DNA of 14,371 bases. Origin: an uncultured Eubacteriales bacterium (lineage in GTDB: Bacteria; Bacillota; Clostridia; Oscillospirales; Acutalibacteraceae). A program made the position numbers and the translations under genes. Each line of letters opens with the position of its first letter. Within the stretch, counting starts at the first letter, position 1. The stretch spans positions 1 through 14,371 of the forward strand of contig ONPE01000048.1 of assembly GCA_900319615.1 (NCBI GenBank). The letters run 5' to 3'. This document shows, piece by piece, positions 1 through 7,080 of this stretch. A model generated the notes under the pieces. It saw nothing but the letters and a program-made list of their open reading frames with translations. It made no database searches and was not told the DNA's origin.

Positions 1-93
1 TTTTTCTAAAACTCTTTTGAGATGTTCTCTAAACAAAATAATTATGAAATAAATTACGCTTTCCCTCTTGACAAATGTCACTACATAACAGCG

Positions 94-145
94 AGAGCGT
101 AGATAGAGCTTTTGTCGTCGGCTGAGCGCTCCTAAGACGAGGTAG
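94..145 (+). repeat. 52-nt structured repeat, copy 1 (candidate RNA element)
   Basis: Positions 94-111 read AGAGCGTAGATAGAGCTT and are identical to 14313-14330. After a 15-nt centre with no significant similarity (3/15), 127-145 match 14346-14364 at 15 of 19 positions without gaps. In both copies GAGCG (95-99 here) can pair with CGCTC (127-131 here), closing a 27-nt internal region. Fixed outer blocks, fixed spacing and a variable centre suggest a conserved fold or a protein-recognised mobile repeat. I do not recognise the family, and the functional strand is not certain. The plus strand is given because the hairpin with a T-rich tail lies downstream on that strand. Confidence 0.55.
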
Positions 146-148
146 TAT

Positions 149-190
149 CAGCGGACATTATCATCGAGATACTGTCCGCTGTTATCTTTT
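149..190 (+). terminator. Hairpin with T-rich tail, probable terminator
   Basis: CAGCGGACA (149-157) pairs perfectly with TGTCCGCTG (173-181). One mismatch follows, then a further four pairs, TATC (159-162) with GATA (168-171), around a five-base loop. The downstream bases TTATCTTTT give a modest U-tract. It could terminate a short RNA containing the 94-145 element or a transcript from an upstream gene. It may instead be an integral stem of a longer structured RNA. Confidence 0.5.
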
Positions 191-257
191 ACAATCAAAG
201 TGCAGGTAACAGGAGTTAGGGGAAAGCGAGCCTTATAATATCCTATTATAATAAATC

Positions 258-293
258 CAAAAAAAGAAAAGGCTGCTCTTGTGAACAGCCTTT
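258..293 (-). terminator. Rho-independent terminator of yebC
   Basis: On the minus strand AAAGGCTG (293-286) pairs with CAGCCTTT (275-268). Two additional pairs follow after a mismatch, with a small loop, and then a long run rich in T (complement of 258-270). The stem starts about 12 nt after the yebC stop codon. In the plus direction the tail is weaker (TTTGTTGTCT), so it acts mainly for yebC. Confidence 0.85.
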
Positions 294-305
294 GTTGTCT
301 GATTA

Positions 306-1040
306 TCACTCGGCGTCTTCCCAGTTGTGCCAGACGTTCTGGATATCGTCGTTATCCTCGAACATATCGAGCATCTTCTGCATCTGTACCTGAGTATCGG
401 GATCGTCAAGCTTGGTGTAGGTGGAGGGCACCTGCTCGACCTCGGCGGAGGCGAACTCGTAGCCCTTTGCTTCGAGATCGTCGCGTACAGCGCTCAGATC
501 CTCGGGCTCGGTGTAAACGGTGAAGATGTCCTCGTCAGCCTCAAAGTCGGCGGCGCCTGCCTCGAGAGCGTCCTCCATAACGGTGTCCTCGTCCTTCTCG
601 AGCTCCTCGCGCTCGATGATGATGACGCCCTTCTTCTCAAACATGAAGCTTACGCAGCCGGGGGTGCCCATATTGCCGCCGAACTTGTCGAAGTAGTGTC
701 TGACCTCGCCGGCGGTACGGTTGCGGTTGTCGGTGAGAGCCTCTACGATTACTGCAACGCCGCTGGGGCCGTAGCCTTCGTATGTAACAGCCTCATAATT
801 CGCGGTCTCGCCGCCCTGAGCCTTCTTGATGATGCGGTCGATATTGTCGTTGGGTACGTTGGCTGCCTTCGCCTTTGCGATGCAGTCCCTGAGCTTGGAG
901 TTGACGTTGGGGTCGGCGCTGCCGCCGTCGCGGATAGCTACCATGAGCTCTCTGCCGATCTTGGTGAAGACCTTGGCTCTGGCTGCGTCGTTCTTGCCCT
1001 TTTTCTGCTTGATAGTGCTCCATTTATTGTGTCCAGACAT
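306..1040 (-). CDS. yebC: YebC/TACO1-family translational regulator
   Basis: This is a 244-residue protein, the normal YebC length, and it opens with the family signature MSGHNKWSTIKQKKGKNDAA. The central block around GYGPSGVAVIVEALTDNRNR and the following VRHYFDKFGG are also typical of DUF28/TACO1 proteins. The family was long listed as transcriptional regulators. More recent work ties bacterial YebC proteins to ribosomes and relief of stalling at proline-rich stretches; that is established knowledge, not visible here. The start at 1040 is chosen because the family begins at this Met. The open frame extends further upstream, but that extension shows no similarity to the family. A Shine-Dalgarno-like AAGGA lies 11 nt upstream, which is slightly long. 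The gene is monocistronic, diverges from yicC, and is followed by a strong terminator. Confidence 0.96.
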   Translation of the reverse strand: MSGHNKWSTIKQKKGKNDAARAKVFTKIGRELMVAIRDGGSADPNVNSKLRDCIAKAKAANVPNDNIDRIIKKAQGGETANYEAVTYEGYGPSGVAVIVEALTDNRNRTAGEVRHYFDKFGGNMGTPGCVSFMFEKKGVIIIEREELEKDEDTVMEDALEAGAADFEADEDIFTVYTEPEDLSAVRDDLEAKGYEFASAEVEQVPSTYTKLDDPDTQVQMQKMLDMFEDNDDIQNVWHNWEDAE

Positions 1041-1076
1041 TGTTTTATCATTCCTTTGTTTTGATTTAACCAATAT

Positions 1077-1105
1077 AATATAGCACAAGAAAGAGCTTTT
1101 GAAAA
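1077..1105 (-). promoter_or_regulatory. Predicted yebC promoter
   Basis: On the minus strand a TTTTCA -35 box (1105-1100) is separated by 17 nt from TATATT (1082-1077), which is preceded by TGC and so forms an extended -10. It lies about 37 nt upstream of the yebC start codon. Confidence 0.55.
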
Positions 1106-1110
1106 TAATA

Positions 1111-1126
1111 GTTACAATTTTGTAAC
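1111..1126. promoter_or_regulatory. Perfect palindrome between divergent promoters, candidate operator
   Basis: GTTACAA-TT-TTGTAAC has two perfect 7-bp arms. It lies between the predicted yebC -35 (1100-1105) and the predicted yicC -35 (1134-1139), a position suited to a dimeric regulator acting on both genes. The regulator is unknown. Confidence 0.4.
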
Positions 1127-1133
1127 TTATCCC

Positions 1134-1162
1134 TTGTAGAATCCTTCGAATAATGTTAGAAT
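1134..1162 (+). promoter_or_regulatory. Predicted promoter of the yicC-rsgA operon
   Basis: TTGTAG (1134-1139) is followed by a 17-nt spacer and TAGAAT (1157-1162), with TGT directly before it as an extended -10. The yicC start is about 35 nt downstream. This is the only good plus-strand promoter I see before the long gene run. Confidence 0.55.
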
Positions 1163-1196
1163 AACTTATAAATAATGAAGCAAAGGGGGAATTTGC

Positions 1197-2075
1197 TTGT
1201 TGATGTCCATGACCGGCTTCGGCAGAGCCGAGAAATCGGTCGGCACGCGCGATATCATCGTAGAGATCAAGAGCGTGAATCACCGCTACTTTGAGTTCTC
1301 GTGCCGTACAACAAGAGGCTGCAGCTTTTTGGAGGACAGGCTCAAGAAATACGTCGGCGCAAGGGTCAGCCGCGGCAAGGTGGATATGTACGTATCCGTC
1401 ACCGAGACCGACGATAACGCCGTTGAGGTAGAGCTGAACAAGCCGCTCGCAAAGGGCTATATCGACGCCATGCGCACCATGGCTCAGGAATACGGGATCA
1501 CCGACGATATATCGGTATCCGCGCTTTCACGCTTCGGCGATATCTTCCAGATATCCAGACCGCCTGCTGATGAAGAGGCTGTTTTCAACGACGTAAAGGT
1601 CGCCGTTGACGAGGCTTTGGAGCATTTCATCGCCATGAGACAGGCGGAGGGCGAGAAGCTGCGCGCCGATATCCTCAGCCGTGCCGAGACCATCATCAAC
1701 ATCGTAGGCGAGATAGAGGAGCGTTCGCCCGTCACGGTGCAGGAGTACCGCGACAGGCTCTATGCCAAGCTCAGCGAGGTCTTGCAGAGCACCAGCATAG
1801 ATGAGCAGCGCATCCTTACCGAGGCGGCGATATTCGCCGATAAGGTCGCCGTAGATGAAGAGACCGTGAGGCTCCGCTCACACTTCGATCAGATGAAGAT
1901 GTTCCTCGAATCCGATGTTCCCGTCGGCAGGAAGCTCGACTTCATCGTGCAGGAGATGAACAGGGAAGCCAACACCATCGGCTCCAAGGTAAACGACTCT
2001 CAGCTTGCGCACAAGGTCGTCGAGATCAAGGGCGAGCTCGAGAAGATCCGCGAGCAGGTGCAGAACATTGAGTGA
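1197..2075 (+). CDS. yicC: YicC-family endoribonuclease
   Basis: The protein has 292 residues, the full family length. It has the hallmark N-terminus SMTGFGR (residues 4-10) and the conserved C-terminal DUF1732 region, including the RLRSHFDQMK and GRKLDFIVQEMNREANTIGSK segments (about residues 226-270). E. coli YicC has been linked to endoribonuclease activity and small-RNA turnover; the B. subtilis equivalent is YloC. The start is TTG at 1197: AAAGGGGGA (1182-1190) lies 6-7 nt before it, whereas ATG at 1203 or 1209 would be too far from the Shine-Dalgarno. The reading MLMSMTGFGR also fits the usual family N-terminus. It is the first gene of the operon and ends 1 nt before remA. Confidence 0.95.
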   Translation: MLMSMTGFGRAEKSVGTRDIIVEIKSVNHRYFEFSCRTTRGCSFLEDRLKKYVGARVSRGKVDMYVSVTETDDNAVEVELNKPLAKGYIDAMRTMAQEYGITDDISVSALSRFGDIFQISRPPADEEAVFNDVKVAVDEALEHFIAMRQAEGEKLRADILSRAETIINIVGEIEERSPVTVQEYRDRLYAKLSEVLQSTSIDEQRILTEAAIFADKVAVDEETVRLRSHFDQMKMFLESDVPVGRKLDFIVQEMNREANTIGSKVNDSQLAHKVVEIKGELEKIREQVQNIE

Positions 2076-2076
2076 T

Positions 2077-2322
2077 ATGAGATTTGTCAATATCGGCTTC
2101 GGCAACGTTGTCAACACCGCCAAGATCGTCTCGGTCGTCAGCCCCGAGTCAGCCCCGATAAAGCGTATCGTCCAGATGAGCAAGGCTGCGTCCACGCTTA
2201 TCGACGCTACCTACGGGCGAAAGTGCAAGGCTGTCATCATCACCGACAGCGAGTACATTGTGCTCTCGGCTCTGACTGTAGAGACCATAGCGGCGCGTAT
2301 GGAGGAAAGCGATGAAGAATAA
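2077..2322 (+). CDS. remA: RemA-like DNA-binding regulator (DUF370)
   Basis: This small protein of 81 residues begins MRFVNIGFGNVV and contains the highly conserved SPESAPIKR, IDATYGR and AVIITDSEY blocks of the RemA/DUF370 family. In B. subtilis RemA (YlzA) forms a ring-shaped oligomer that binds DNA and activates biofilm matrix and osmoprotection genes. Its targets in this organism are unknown. The start ATG lies 1 nt after the yicC stop. An open frame runs upstream into yicC, but the family N-terminus fixes the start here. It overlaps gmk by 11 nt, which suggests coupling. The placement yicC-remA-gmk is the standard Firmicutes order. Confidence 0.93.
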   Translation: MRFVNIGFGNVVNTAKIVSVVSPESAPIKRIVQMSKAASTLIDATYGRKCKAVIITDSEYIVLSALTVETIAARMEESDEE

Positions 2323-2878
2323 AGGCTTACTGATAGTATACACCGGCGCTTCGGGAGTAGGCAAGGGCACGATAATGAAGAAGCTGCTCGCCTCCGACCC
2401 GAATCTCAGGCTCTCGATCTCTGCTACCACAAGAGCGCCCAGAGCGGGCGAGCAGGACGGGCGCGAGTATTATTTCGTTACCCACGAGCGCTTTGACGAG
2501 CTCATAGCCAACGACGGCTTTCTTGAGCACGCCGAGTATGTCGGCAACAAATACGGCACCCCCAAGGAGCCGCTGTTCCGTATGCTCGACGAGGGTCTCG
2601 ACGTTATGCTCGAGATCGAGGTCAAGGGCTTTTTGCAGGTCAAGAGGGCGTATCCCGAGTGCGTGAGCATATTCATAGCTCCGCCGTCGTTCGAGGAGCT
2701 CAGGCTCCGTCTTGAGGGACGAGGCACCGAGAGCCCCGAGGTGATAGAAGAGAGGCTCCGTACCGCCCGCAAGGAGCATGAGTATGAGAGCGAGTTCGAT
2801 TATATAGTCATCAACGACGATGTCGACAGAGCCGCTGCGGAGGTACTGTCCATCATTTCTGATATTAAATCCAAATAA
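2312..2878 (+). CDS. gmk: Guanylate kinase
   Basis: A protein of 188 residues that phosphorylates GMP to GDP with ATP, an essential step in guanine nucleotide supply. The P-loop GASGVGKGT is at residues 12-20, and the GMP-binding segment SATTRAPRAGEQDGREYYFV is at about 37-56, matching the STTRxPRxGExxGxxYxFV family pattern. Length fits the family (about 190-210). The ATG at 2312 has GGAGG six nt upstream, inside the end of remA. It is followed after a 17-nt gap by rpoZ. Confidence 0.97.
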   Translation: MKNKGLLIVYTGASGVGKGTIMKKLLASDPNLRLSISATTRAPRAGEQDGREYYFVTHERFDELIANDGFLEHAEYVGNKYGTPKEPLFRMLDEGLDVMLEIEVKGFLQVKRAYPECVSIFIAPPSFEELRLRLEGRGTESPEVIEERLRTARKEHEYESEFDYIVINDDVDRAAAEVLSIISDIKSK

Positions 2879-2895
2879 TAAAGGAGTAGATAATA

Positions 2896-3102
2896 ATGAA
2901 AAGAGCATCTTTAGACGATATGCTGAACGGCAAGGAGAGCCGTTACGCTTTGGTCATCGGCGTCGCCAGGCGCGCCAGAGAGATCGCCGACGAGTTCAAG
3001 GAGGAGGGCGTCATCACCGATGAAAAGCCCGTCCTGCTCGCTATAGAGGATTTCAAAAACCACAAATACAATATCCTCGAGGAAGAGGATAAAGAGGGCT
3101 GA
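2896..3102 (+). CDS. rpoZ: RNA polymerase omega subunit
   Basis: This is a 68-residue protein typical of Gram-positive omega. The conserved core ESRYALVIGVARRAREIADEF (about residues 14-34) binds near the beta-prime C-terminus and helps RNA polymerase assembly. AAGGAG (2881-2886) lies 9 nt before the ATG. Its stop TGA shares its last base with the ATG of priA. In B. subtilis coaBC (yloI) separates rpoZ and priA; here it is absent. Confidence 0.95.
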   Translation: MKRASLDDMLNGKESRYALVIGVARRAREIADEFKEEGVITDEKPVLLAIEDFKNHKYNILEEEDKEG

Positions 3103-5537
3103 TGTCCCGAAATATCGCTTATGTCGCGGTCGAGAACGCGCTTTACCATTTTGACCGCCGTTTCTCATACCGCATACCCGACGGCTTGGCGGTACAACCC
3201 GGCTGCAGGGTAGTCGTGCCGTTCGGCAGAGGCAACTCGAGGCGGCAGGGCATAGTGCTCGATATCGGTGAATCCGAAGGCTCTGAGCTCAAGGATATTT
3301 CCGAGCTGCTCGATGAAGAGCCGGTGCTCAGCGACGAGATGCTCAGGCTGTGCGGCTTCATGCGGTCGCATTGCTTCTGCACCTATTACGACGCTGTCAA
3401 GGCTATGCTGCCCGCCGGTATCAACTACCGCCTGTCGCAGGAGTATTCCGTCAGCGAGGCTCTCGGGGATCGCTTTTATGATCTGAGCGACGAACAGCGC
3501 CGGATCGTTACCCTGATCCGCTCAAAGGGCAATAAGGCTGAGAAGTACGCCCTGCTCAATGAGCTCGGCTATGCCGACTCTGCTGTGCTCGACGAGATGG
3601 AAGCCGACGGTATCCTGTGTAAAAGCGACGCGTCCTTTCGCAGGATAGGCGACAAGACCGTGAAGATGATCCGCCTGTCCGATGATTGCGAAACGCTTGT
3701 CGGCGGTATGAAGCTCAGCACAAAGCAGGAGAGCGTCATCGACCTTTTGTCCACTGTCGGCTCAGCCTCGGTCAAAGAGGTCTGCTACTACACCGGCGTC
3801 ACGACCTCGGTGCCCGATACCCTCGTCAAAAAGGGTCTCGCGGAGTATTTCGACGACGAGGTTTTTAGAATCCCGAAGTCGCAGGTATCTCATAAGCGTG
3901 AAGTCAATCTGACACCCGAACAGCAAAAAGCCTATGATGAACTGTGCGCGCTGTATGAGAGCGACACGCCCGAGGTCAGCCTGCTGTACGGCATCACCGG
4001 CTCGGGAAAGACCTCGGTGTTCTTCAAGCTGATCGAGCGCGCCGTCTCTGACGGCAGGGACGTCATCGTGATGGTGCCCGAGATAGCGCTGACCCCTCAG
4101 CTGATAGCGCTGTTCCGCGCGAGCTTCGGCGATAAGGTCGCGGTTTTCCACAGCGCCTTATCACTCGGCGAGCGCCTCGACGAGTACAAGCGCGTCAGCC
4201 GCGGTATAGCCAAGATAGCCATAGGTACGCGCTCGGCGATATTCGCTCCGTTCAAAAACCTCGGTCTGATAGTTGTCGACGAGGAGCAGGAGCACACGTA
4301 TAAATCCGAGTCCAAGCCGCGCTTCAACGCCAAGGAGCTCGCGAAGTTCCGCAGCTCCTACCACAAGGCGCTGCTGCTGCTGTCGTCGGCTACCCCGAGC
4401 GTAGAAACATATTATTACGCTCAGACGGGGCATTATCATAAGCACGTATTGAAAAATCGCTACGGCTCGGCAACCTTGCCGGACGTAGTCATCGCCGATA
4501 TGAACGAGGAGCTCCAGACAGGCAACACAAGCGCCTTTTCGAGCATCCTGCTGCAGAATATCGAAGAGAATCTCGACACAGGCAAGCAGAGCATCCTGCT
4601 GCTGAACCGCCGGGGCTACAATTCCTTCGTCACCTGCAACAGCTGCAAGGAGCCGCTCACCTGTCCGAACTGCTCTATCTCGCTGACCTACCACAGCGCA
4701 AACAACCGCCTGATGTGCCACTACTGCGGATATTCGGTGCCCTACAGAACAGAGTGCCCGACCTGCCGCAGCCACAGCCTGAGATTATCCGGCACCGGCA
4801 CACAGCGAGCGGAGGTCGAGATAGCCGAGATCTTCCCCGGCGCGAGGATACTGCGTATGGATACCGATTCCACTATGACGCGCTCTTCTCACGAGAAGAA
4901 GCTGAGCGCATTCGCAAACGGCGAGTATGATATCCTCGTCGGTACGCAGATGGTCGCAAAGGGGCTCGATTTCCCCAACGTAACTCTGGTGGGCGTGCTC
5001 AACGCCGACCGTATGCTGTATCTCGACGATTACCGCAGCTATGAGAACACCTTCTCGCTGCTGACTCAGGTGGTCGGCCGGTCCGGCAGAGGCAGCGACA
5101 AGGGCAGGGCTATCATCCAGACCTACACGCCCGAGAACCCGATAATCCATCTGGCTGCCGCTCAGGATTACGACGCTTTCTATAACGCCGAGATCGGCAT
5201 AAGAAAGGCTATGCTTTATCCGCCGTTCGCGTCCATCTGCATGGTGGGCTTTGTGGCGCAGAGCGCCAAGCTCGCAGAGGCCGCCGCATTCGCCTTTACC
5301 GATCGGATGACCGGGCTGATACAGGCGGAGTATCCCGATATCCCCCTCAGGGTACTGGGGCCGTCGCAGGCAGCCGTGTTCAAGATCAGCAATAAATACA
5401 GATTCAAATTGATATTAAAATGCCGCAACGACTCCCGGTTCAGGGAGATGCTCGGTCGTATGCTCGCGGATTTCGCCTCGATACGCGACTTTGGCAGCGT
5501 TACGGTGTATGCGGACATGGATCCGCTGTCGTTATAA
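3102..5537 (+). CDS. priA: Primosomal replication restart helicase PriA
   Basis: An 811-residue superfamily 2 DNA helicase that reloads the replisome at stalled forks; the length is close to that of B. subtilis PriA. The N-terminal DNA-binding domain is followed by Walker A GITGSGKT (297-304), Walker B DEEQ (393-396), and a helicase C-terminal domain with GTQMVAKGLDFPNV and QVVGRSGRG. Eight cysteines in CxxC pairs (512/515, 521/524, 539/542, 552/555) form the two zinc-binding modules expected inside the helicase domain. The ATG overlaps the rpoZ stop by one base, as in a coupled operon. No lesion is visible. Confidence 0.97.
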   Translation: MSRNIAYVAVENALYHFDRRFSYRIPDGLAVQPGCRVVVPFGRGNSRRQGIVLDIGESEGSELKDISELLDEEPVLSDEMLRLCGFMRSHCFCTYYDAVKAMLPAGINYRLSQEYSVSEALGDRFYDLSDEQRRIVTLIRSKGNKAEKYALLNELGYADSAVLDEMEADGILCKSDASFRRIGDKTVKMIRLSDDCETLVGGMKLSTKQESVIDLLSTVGSASVKEVCYYTGVTTSVPDTLVKKGLAEYFDDEVFRIPKSQVSHKREVNLTPEQQKAYDELCALYESDTPEVSLLYGITGSGKTSVFFKLIERAVSDGRDVIVMVPEIALTPQLIALFRASFGDKVAVFHSALSLGERLDEYKRVSRGIAKIAIGTRSAIFAPFKNLGLIVVDEEQEHTYKSESKPRFNAKELAKFRSSYHKALLLLSSATPSVETYYYAQTGHYHKHVLKNRYGSATLPDVVIADMNEELQTGNTSAFSSILLQNIEENLDTGKQSILLLNRRGYNSFVTCNSCKEPLTCPNCSISLTYHSANNRLMCHYCGYSVPYRTECPTCRSHSLRLSGTGTQRAEVEIAEIFPGARILRMDTDSTMTRSSHEKKLSAFANGEYDILVGTQMVAKGLDFPNVTLVGVLNADRMLYLDDYRSYENTFSLLTQVVGRSGRGSDKGRAIIQTYTPENPIIHLAAAQDYDAFYNAEIGIRKAMLYPPFASICMVGFVAQSAKLAEAAAFAFTDRMTGLIQAEYPDIPLRVLGPSQAAVFKISNKYRFKLILKCRNDSRFREMLGRMLADFASIRDFGSVTVYADMDPLSL

Positions 5538-5553
5538 TATAGAAAATGCTTAC

Positions 5554-5622
5554 TTTTAAGGCTTCCTTAAAAAGGCTCCCTTGTGTAAAGGGAGCTGTCA
5601 GCGAAAGCTGACTGAGGGATTG
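5554..5622. repeat. Multi-hairpin dispersed repeat in the priA-def gap
   Basis: Three consecutive perfect hairpins are packed here: TTTTAAGG-CTT-CCTTAAAA (5554-5572), GCTCCCTT-GTGTA-AAGGGAGC (5575-5595), and GTCAGC-GAAA-GCTGAC (5597-5612), then TGAGGGATTG. The arrangement of a GGCTCCCTT stem, a GTCAGC stem and TGAGGGATTG resembles a small palindromic repeat I associate with many Clostridia intergenic regions. That identification is from memory, not a search. There is no U-tract, so it is not an obvious terminator. It interrupts an otherwise tight operon. Confidence 0.7.
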
Positions 5623-5676
5623 CATTAATTGATTGACCGTAGGGAGATACAAAACAGAATTAATCAGGAGCAAAAT

Positions 5677-6159
5677 ATGGCTTTACGCAACATAGTAAAA
5701 GAGGGCGACCCTATACTCGCTAAAAAGTGCCGCCCGGTAGAAAAATTTGATAAAAAGCTCTGGCAGCTTATCGACGACATGATCGAGACTCTCGAAGAAT
5801 CCGGCGGCGTTGGTCTTGCCGCTCCGCAGGTGGGCGTCATGCGCCGCGTATGCATCATCAACGTCGGCGACGGCCCCATAGAGTTCATCAACCCCGTCAT
5901 CGTCGAAGCAGACGGCGAGCAGGAGGTGCAGGAGGGCTGCCTCAGCTGCCCCGGCGAGTTCGGCATCATCAAGCGCCCCATGCACGTTAAGGCTCAGTTC
6001 AATGACCGCGACGGCAACCTCTGCGAGGTCGAGGGCGACGAGCTCTTCGCTCAGGCTATGTGTCATGAGTTCGACCACCTCGACGGCATACTCTTCAAGT
6101 CGAAGGTCGAGCGTATGCTAAGCGAAGAAGAATTGCGTGAAATGAGAGAAGAAGACTGA
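5677..6159 (+). CDS. def: Peptide deformylase
   Basis: A 160-residue metalloenzyme that removes the N-formyl group from nascent proteins. All three family motifs are present: GVGLAAPQ (44-51), EGCLS (86-90, Cys88 binds the metal), and HEFDH (130-134, two metal-binding His and the catalytic Glu). The start at 5677 is chosen because AGGAG lies 6 nt upstream and the protein then begins at the usual family position. An in-frame TTG at 5629 would add 16 residues without similarity and would sit beside the repeat. The stop overlaps the fmt ATG by one base. Confidence 0.97.
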   Translation: MALRNIVKEGDPILAKKCRPVEKFDKKLWQLIDDMIETLEESGGVGLAAPQVGVMRRVCIINVGDGPIEFINPVIVEADGEQEVQEGCLSCPGEFGIIKRPMHVKAQFNDRDGNLCEVEGDELFAQAMCHEFDHLDGILFKSKVERMLSEEELREMREED

Positions 6160-7079
6160 TGAAGATAATATTCATGGGCACGCCCGATTTCGCCGTGCCG
6201 TGCCTTACAAGCATCGTCGATGCAGGTCATGAGGTCACGGCGGTGTTCACCCAGCCCGATAAGCCCAGAGGCAGGAAGCAGGAGCTCACCCCTCCCGAGG
6301 TAAAGGTCAAGGCAGCAGAGCTCGGCATACCCGTCTTTCAGCCGAAGACGCTCAGGGACGGCTCGGCATTGGAGATCATCAAAGAGCATCAGCCCGACGC
6401 GATAGTCGTAGCGGCTTACGGCAAGATACTGCCGCCCGATATACTTGATTGCCCTGAGTACGGCTGTATAAACGTCCACGCTTCGCTGCTGCCGAAGTAC
6501 CGCGGCTCAGCCCCGATACAGTGGTCGGTGATCAACGGCGATACACAGACCGGCGTGACCGTCATGCAGATGAACGAGGGCCTTGATACCGGCGATATGC
6601 TGTATGTAAAGTCCGTCCCGATAGGTATCGACGACACAGCCGAGAGTATGTTTGATAAGCTCTCCGACTTAGGCGCGCAGATGATCGTCGAAGCGCTCGA
6701 TAAGATCGAAAGGGGAGAGCTTTCCCCGGTAAAGCAGGACGACAGCCTCGCGACCTACGCTCCCATGCTCGACAAGAGCACGGCAGTTATCGACTGGAGC
6801 AAAAGCGGCAAAGAGGTGCACGATCTCGTAAGAGGTCTGTACAGCTGGCCGATAGCGCAGACGACCCTGCACGGCAAAAGACTCAAGATATACCGCACCT
6901 CGCCCTGTGACAAAGGCGGCGATATCGGTACTATCATAAATACCGATCCGCTCACCGTCGCCTGCGGCGAGGGCTCGGTCATCATCCGTGAGCTGCAGCT
7001 CGAGGGCAAGAAGCGCATGGACGCAAAGACATTTTTGATAGGTCATCCGCTTAAAAACGGTGACAGAATAGGAGACTGA
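6159..7079 (+). CDS. fmt: Methionyl-tRNA formyltransferase
   Basis: A 306-residue enzyme that formylates initiator Met-tRNA using 10-formyl-tetrahydrofolate; it makes the substrate that Def later removes. The N-terminal Rossmann domain starts MKIIFMGTPDFAVP. The catalytic triad is visible as Asn105, His107 and Asp143, with the SLLPKYRG loop (109-116) between. A C-terminal OB-like domain follows from about residue 205. It starts at ATG overlapping the def TGA (TGATG). The def-fmt pairing is a classic arrangement. Confidence 0.97.
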   Translation: MKIIFMGTPDFAVPCLTSIVDAGHEVTAVFTQPDKPRGRKQELTPPEVKVKAAELGIPVFQPKTLRDGSALEIIKEHQPDAIVVAAYGKILPPDILDCPEYGCINVHASLLPKYRGSAPIQWSVINGDTQTGVTVMQMNEGLDTGDMLYVKSVPIGIDDTAESMFDKLSDLGAQMIVEALDKIERGELSPVKQDDSLATYAPMLDKSTAVIDWSKSGKEVHDLVRGLYSWPIAQTTLHGKRLKIYRTSPCDKGGDIGTIINTDPLTVACGEGSVIIRELQLEGKKRMDAKTFLIGHPLKNGDRIGD

Positions 7080-7080
7080 C

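Larger units (their letters stand above)
1..305. other. Gene-free region with structured elements, downstream of yebC
   Basis: I see no credible coding region here. The first 60 bases are AT-rich. A consensus-like TTGACA lies at 68-73 inside a small palindrome (TGACA-AA-TGTCA, 69-80), but I find no good -10 box 16-18 nt further on. The 52-nt element shared with the window's right edge occupies 94-145. A strong hairpin with a T-rich tail follows at 149-190. An AT-only inverted repeat (TTATAATA-TCC-TATTATAA) sits at 233-251. The yebC terminator closes the region at about 258-293. What lies upstream of base 1 is unknown, so these elements could also be the 3' region of an upstream gene. Confidence 0.6.

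Noticed and set aside
68..90. Promoter from the TTGACA at 68-73 driving the 94-145 element
   Set aside because: No acceptable -10 sequence lies 16-18 nt downstream; the hexamer is part of a small palindrome.
327..1064. Long plus-strand open frame (245 codons) opposite yebC
   Set aside because: It mirrors yebC in an antisense frame kept open by third-position GC bias. It has no Shine-Dalgarno and no recognisable motif.
2327..2908. Minus-strand open frame opposite gmk
   Set aside because: Antisense to a complete guanylate kinase; no ribosome-binding site or protein motif.
4161..4775. Minus-strand open frame opposite priA
   Set aside because: It lies entirely within the conserved helicase and zinc region of priA and has no start signal or family resemblance.
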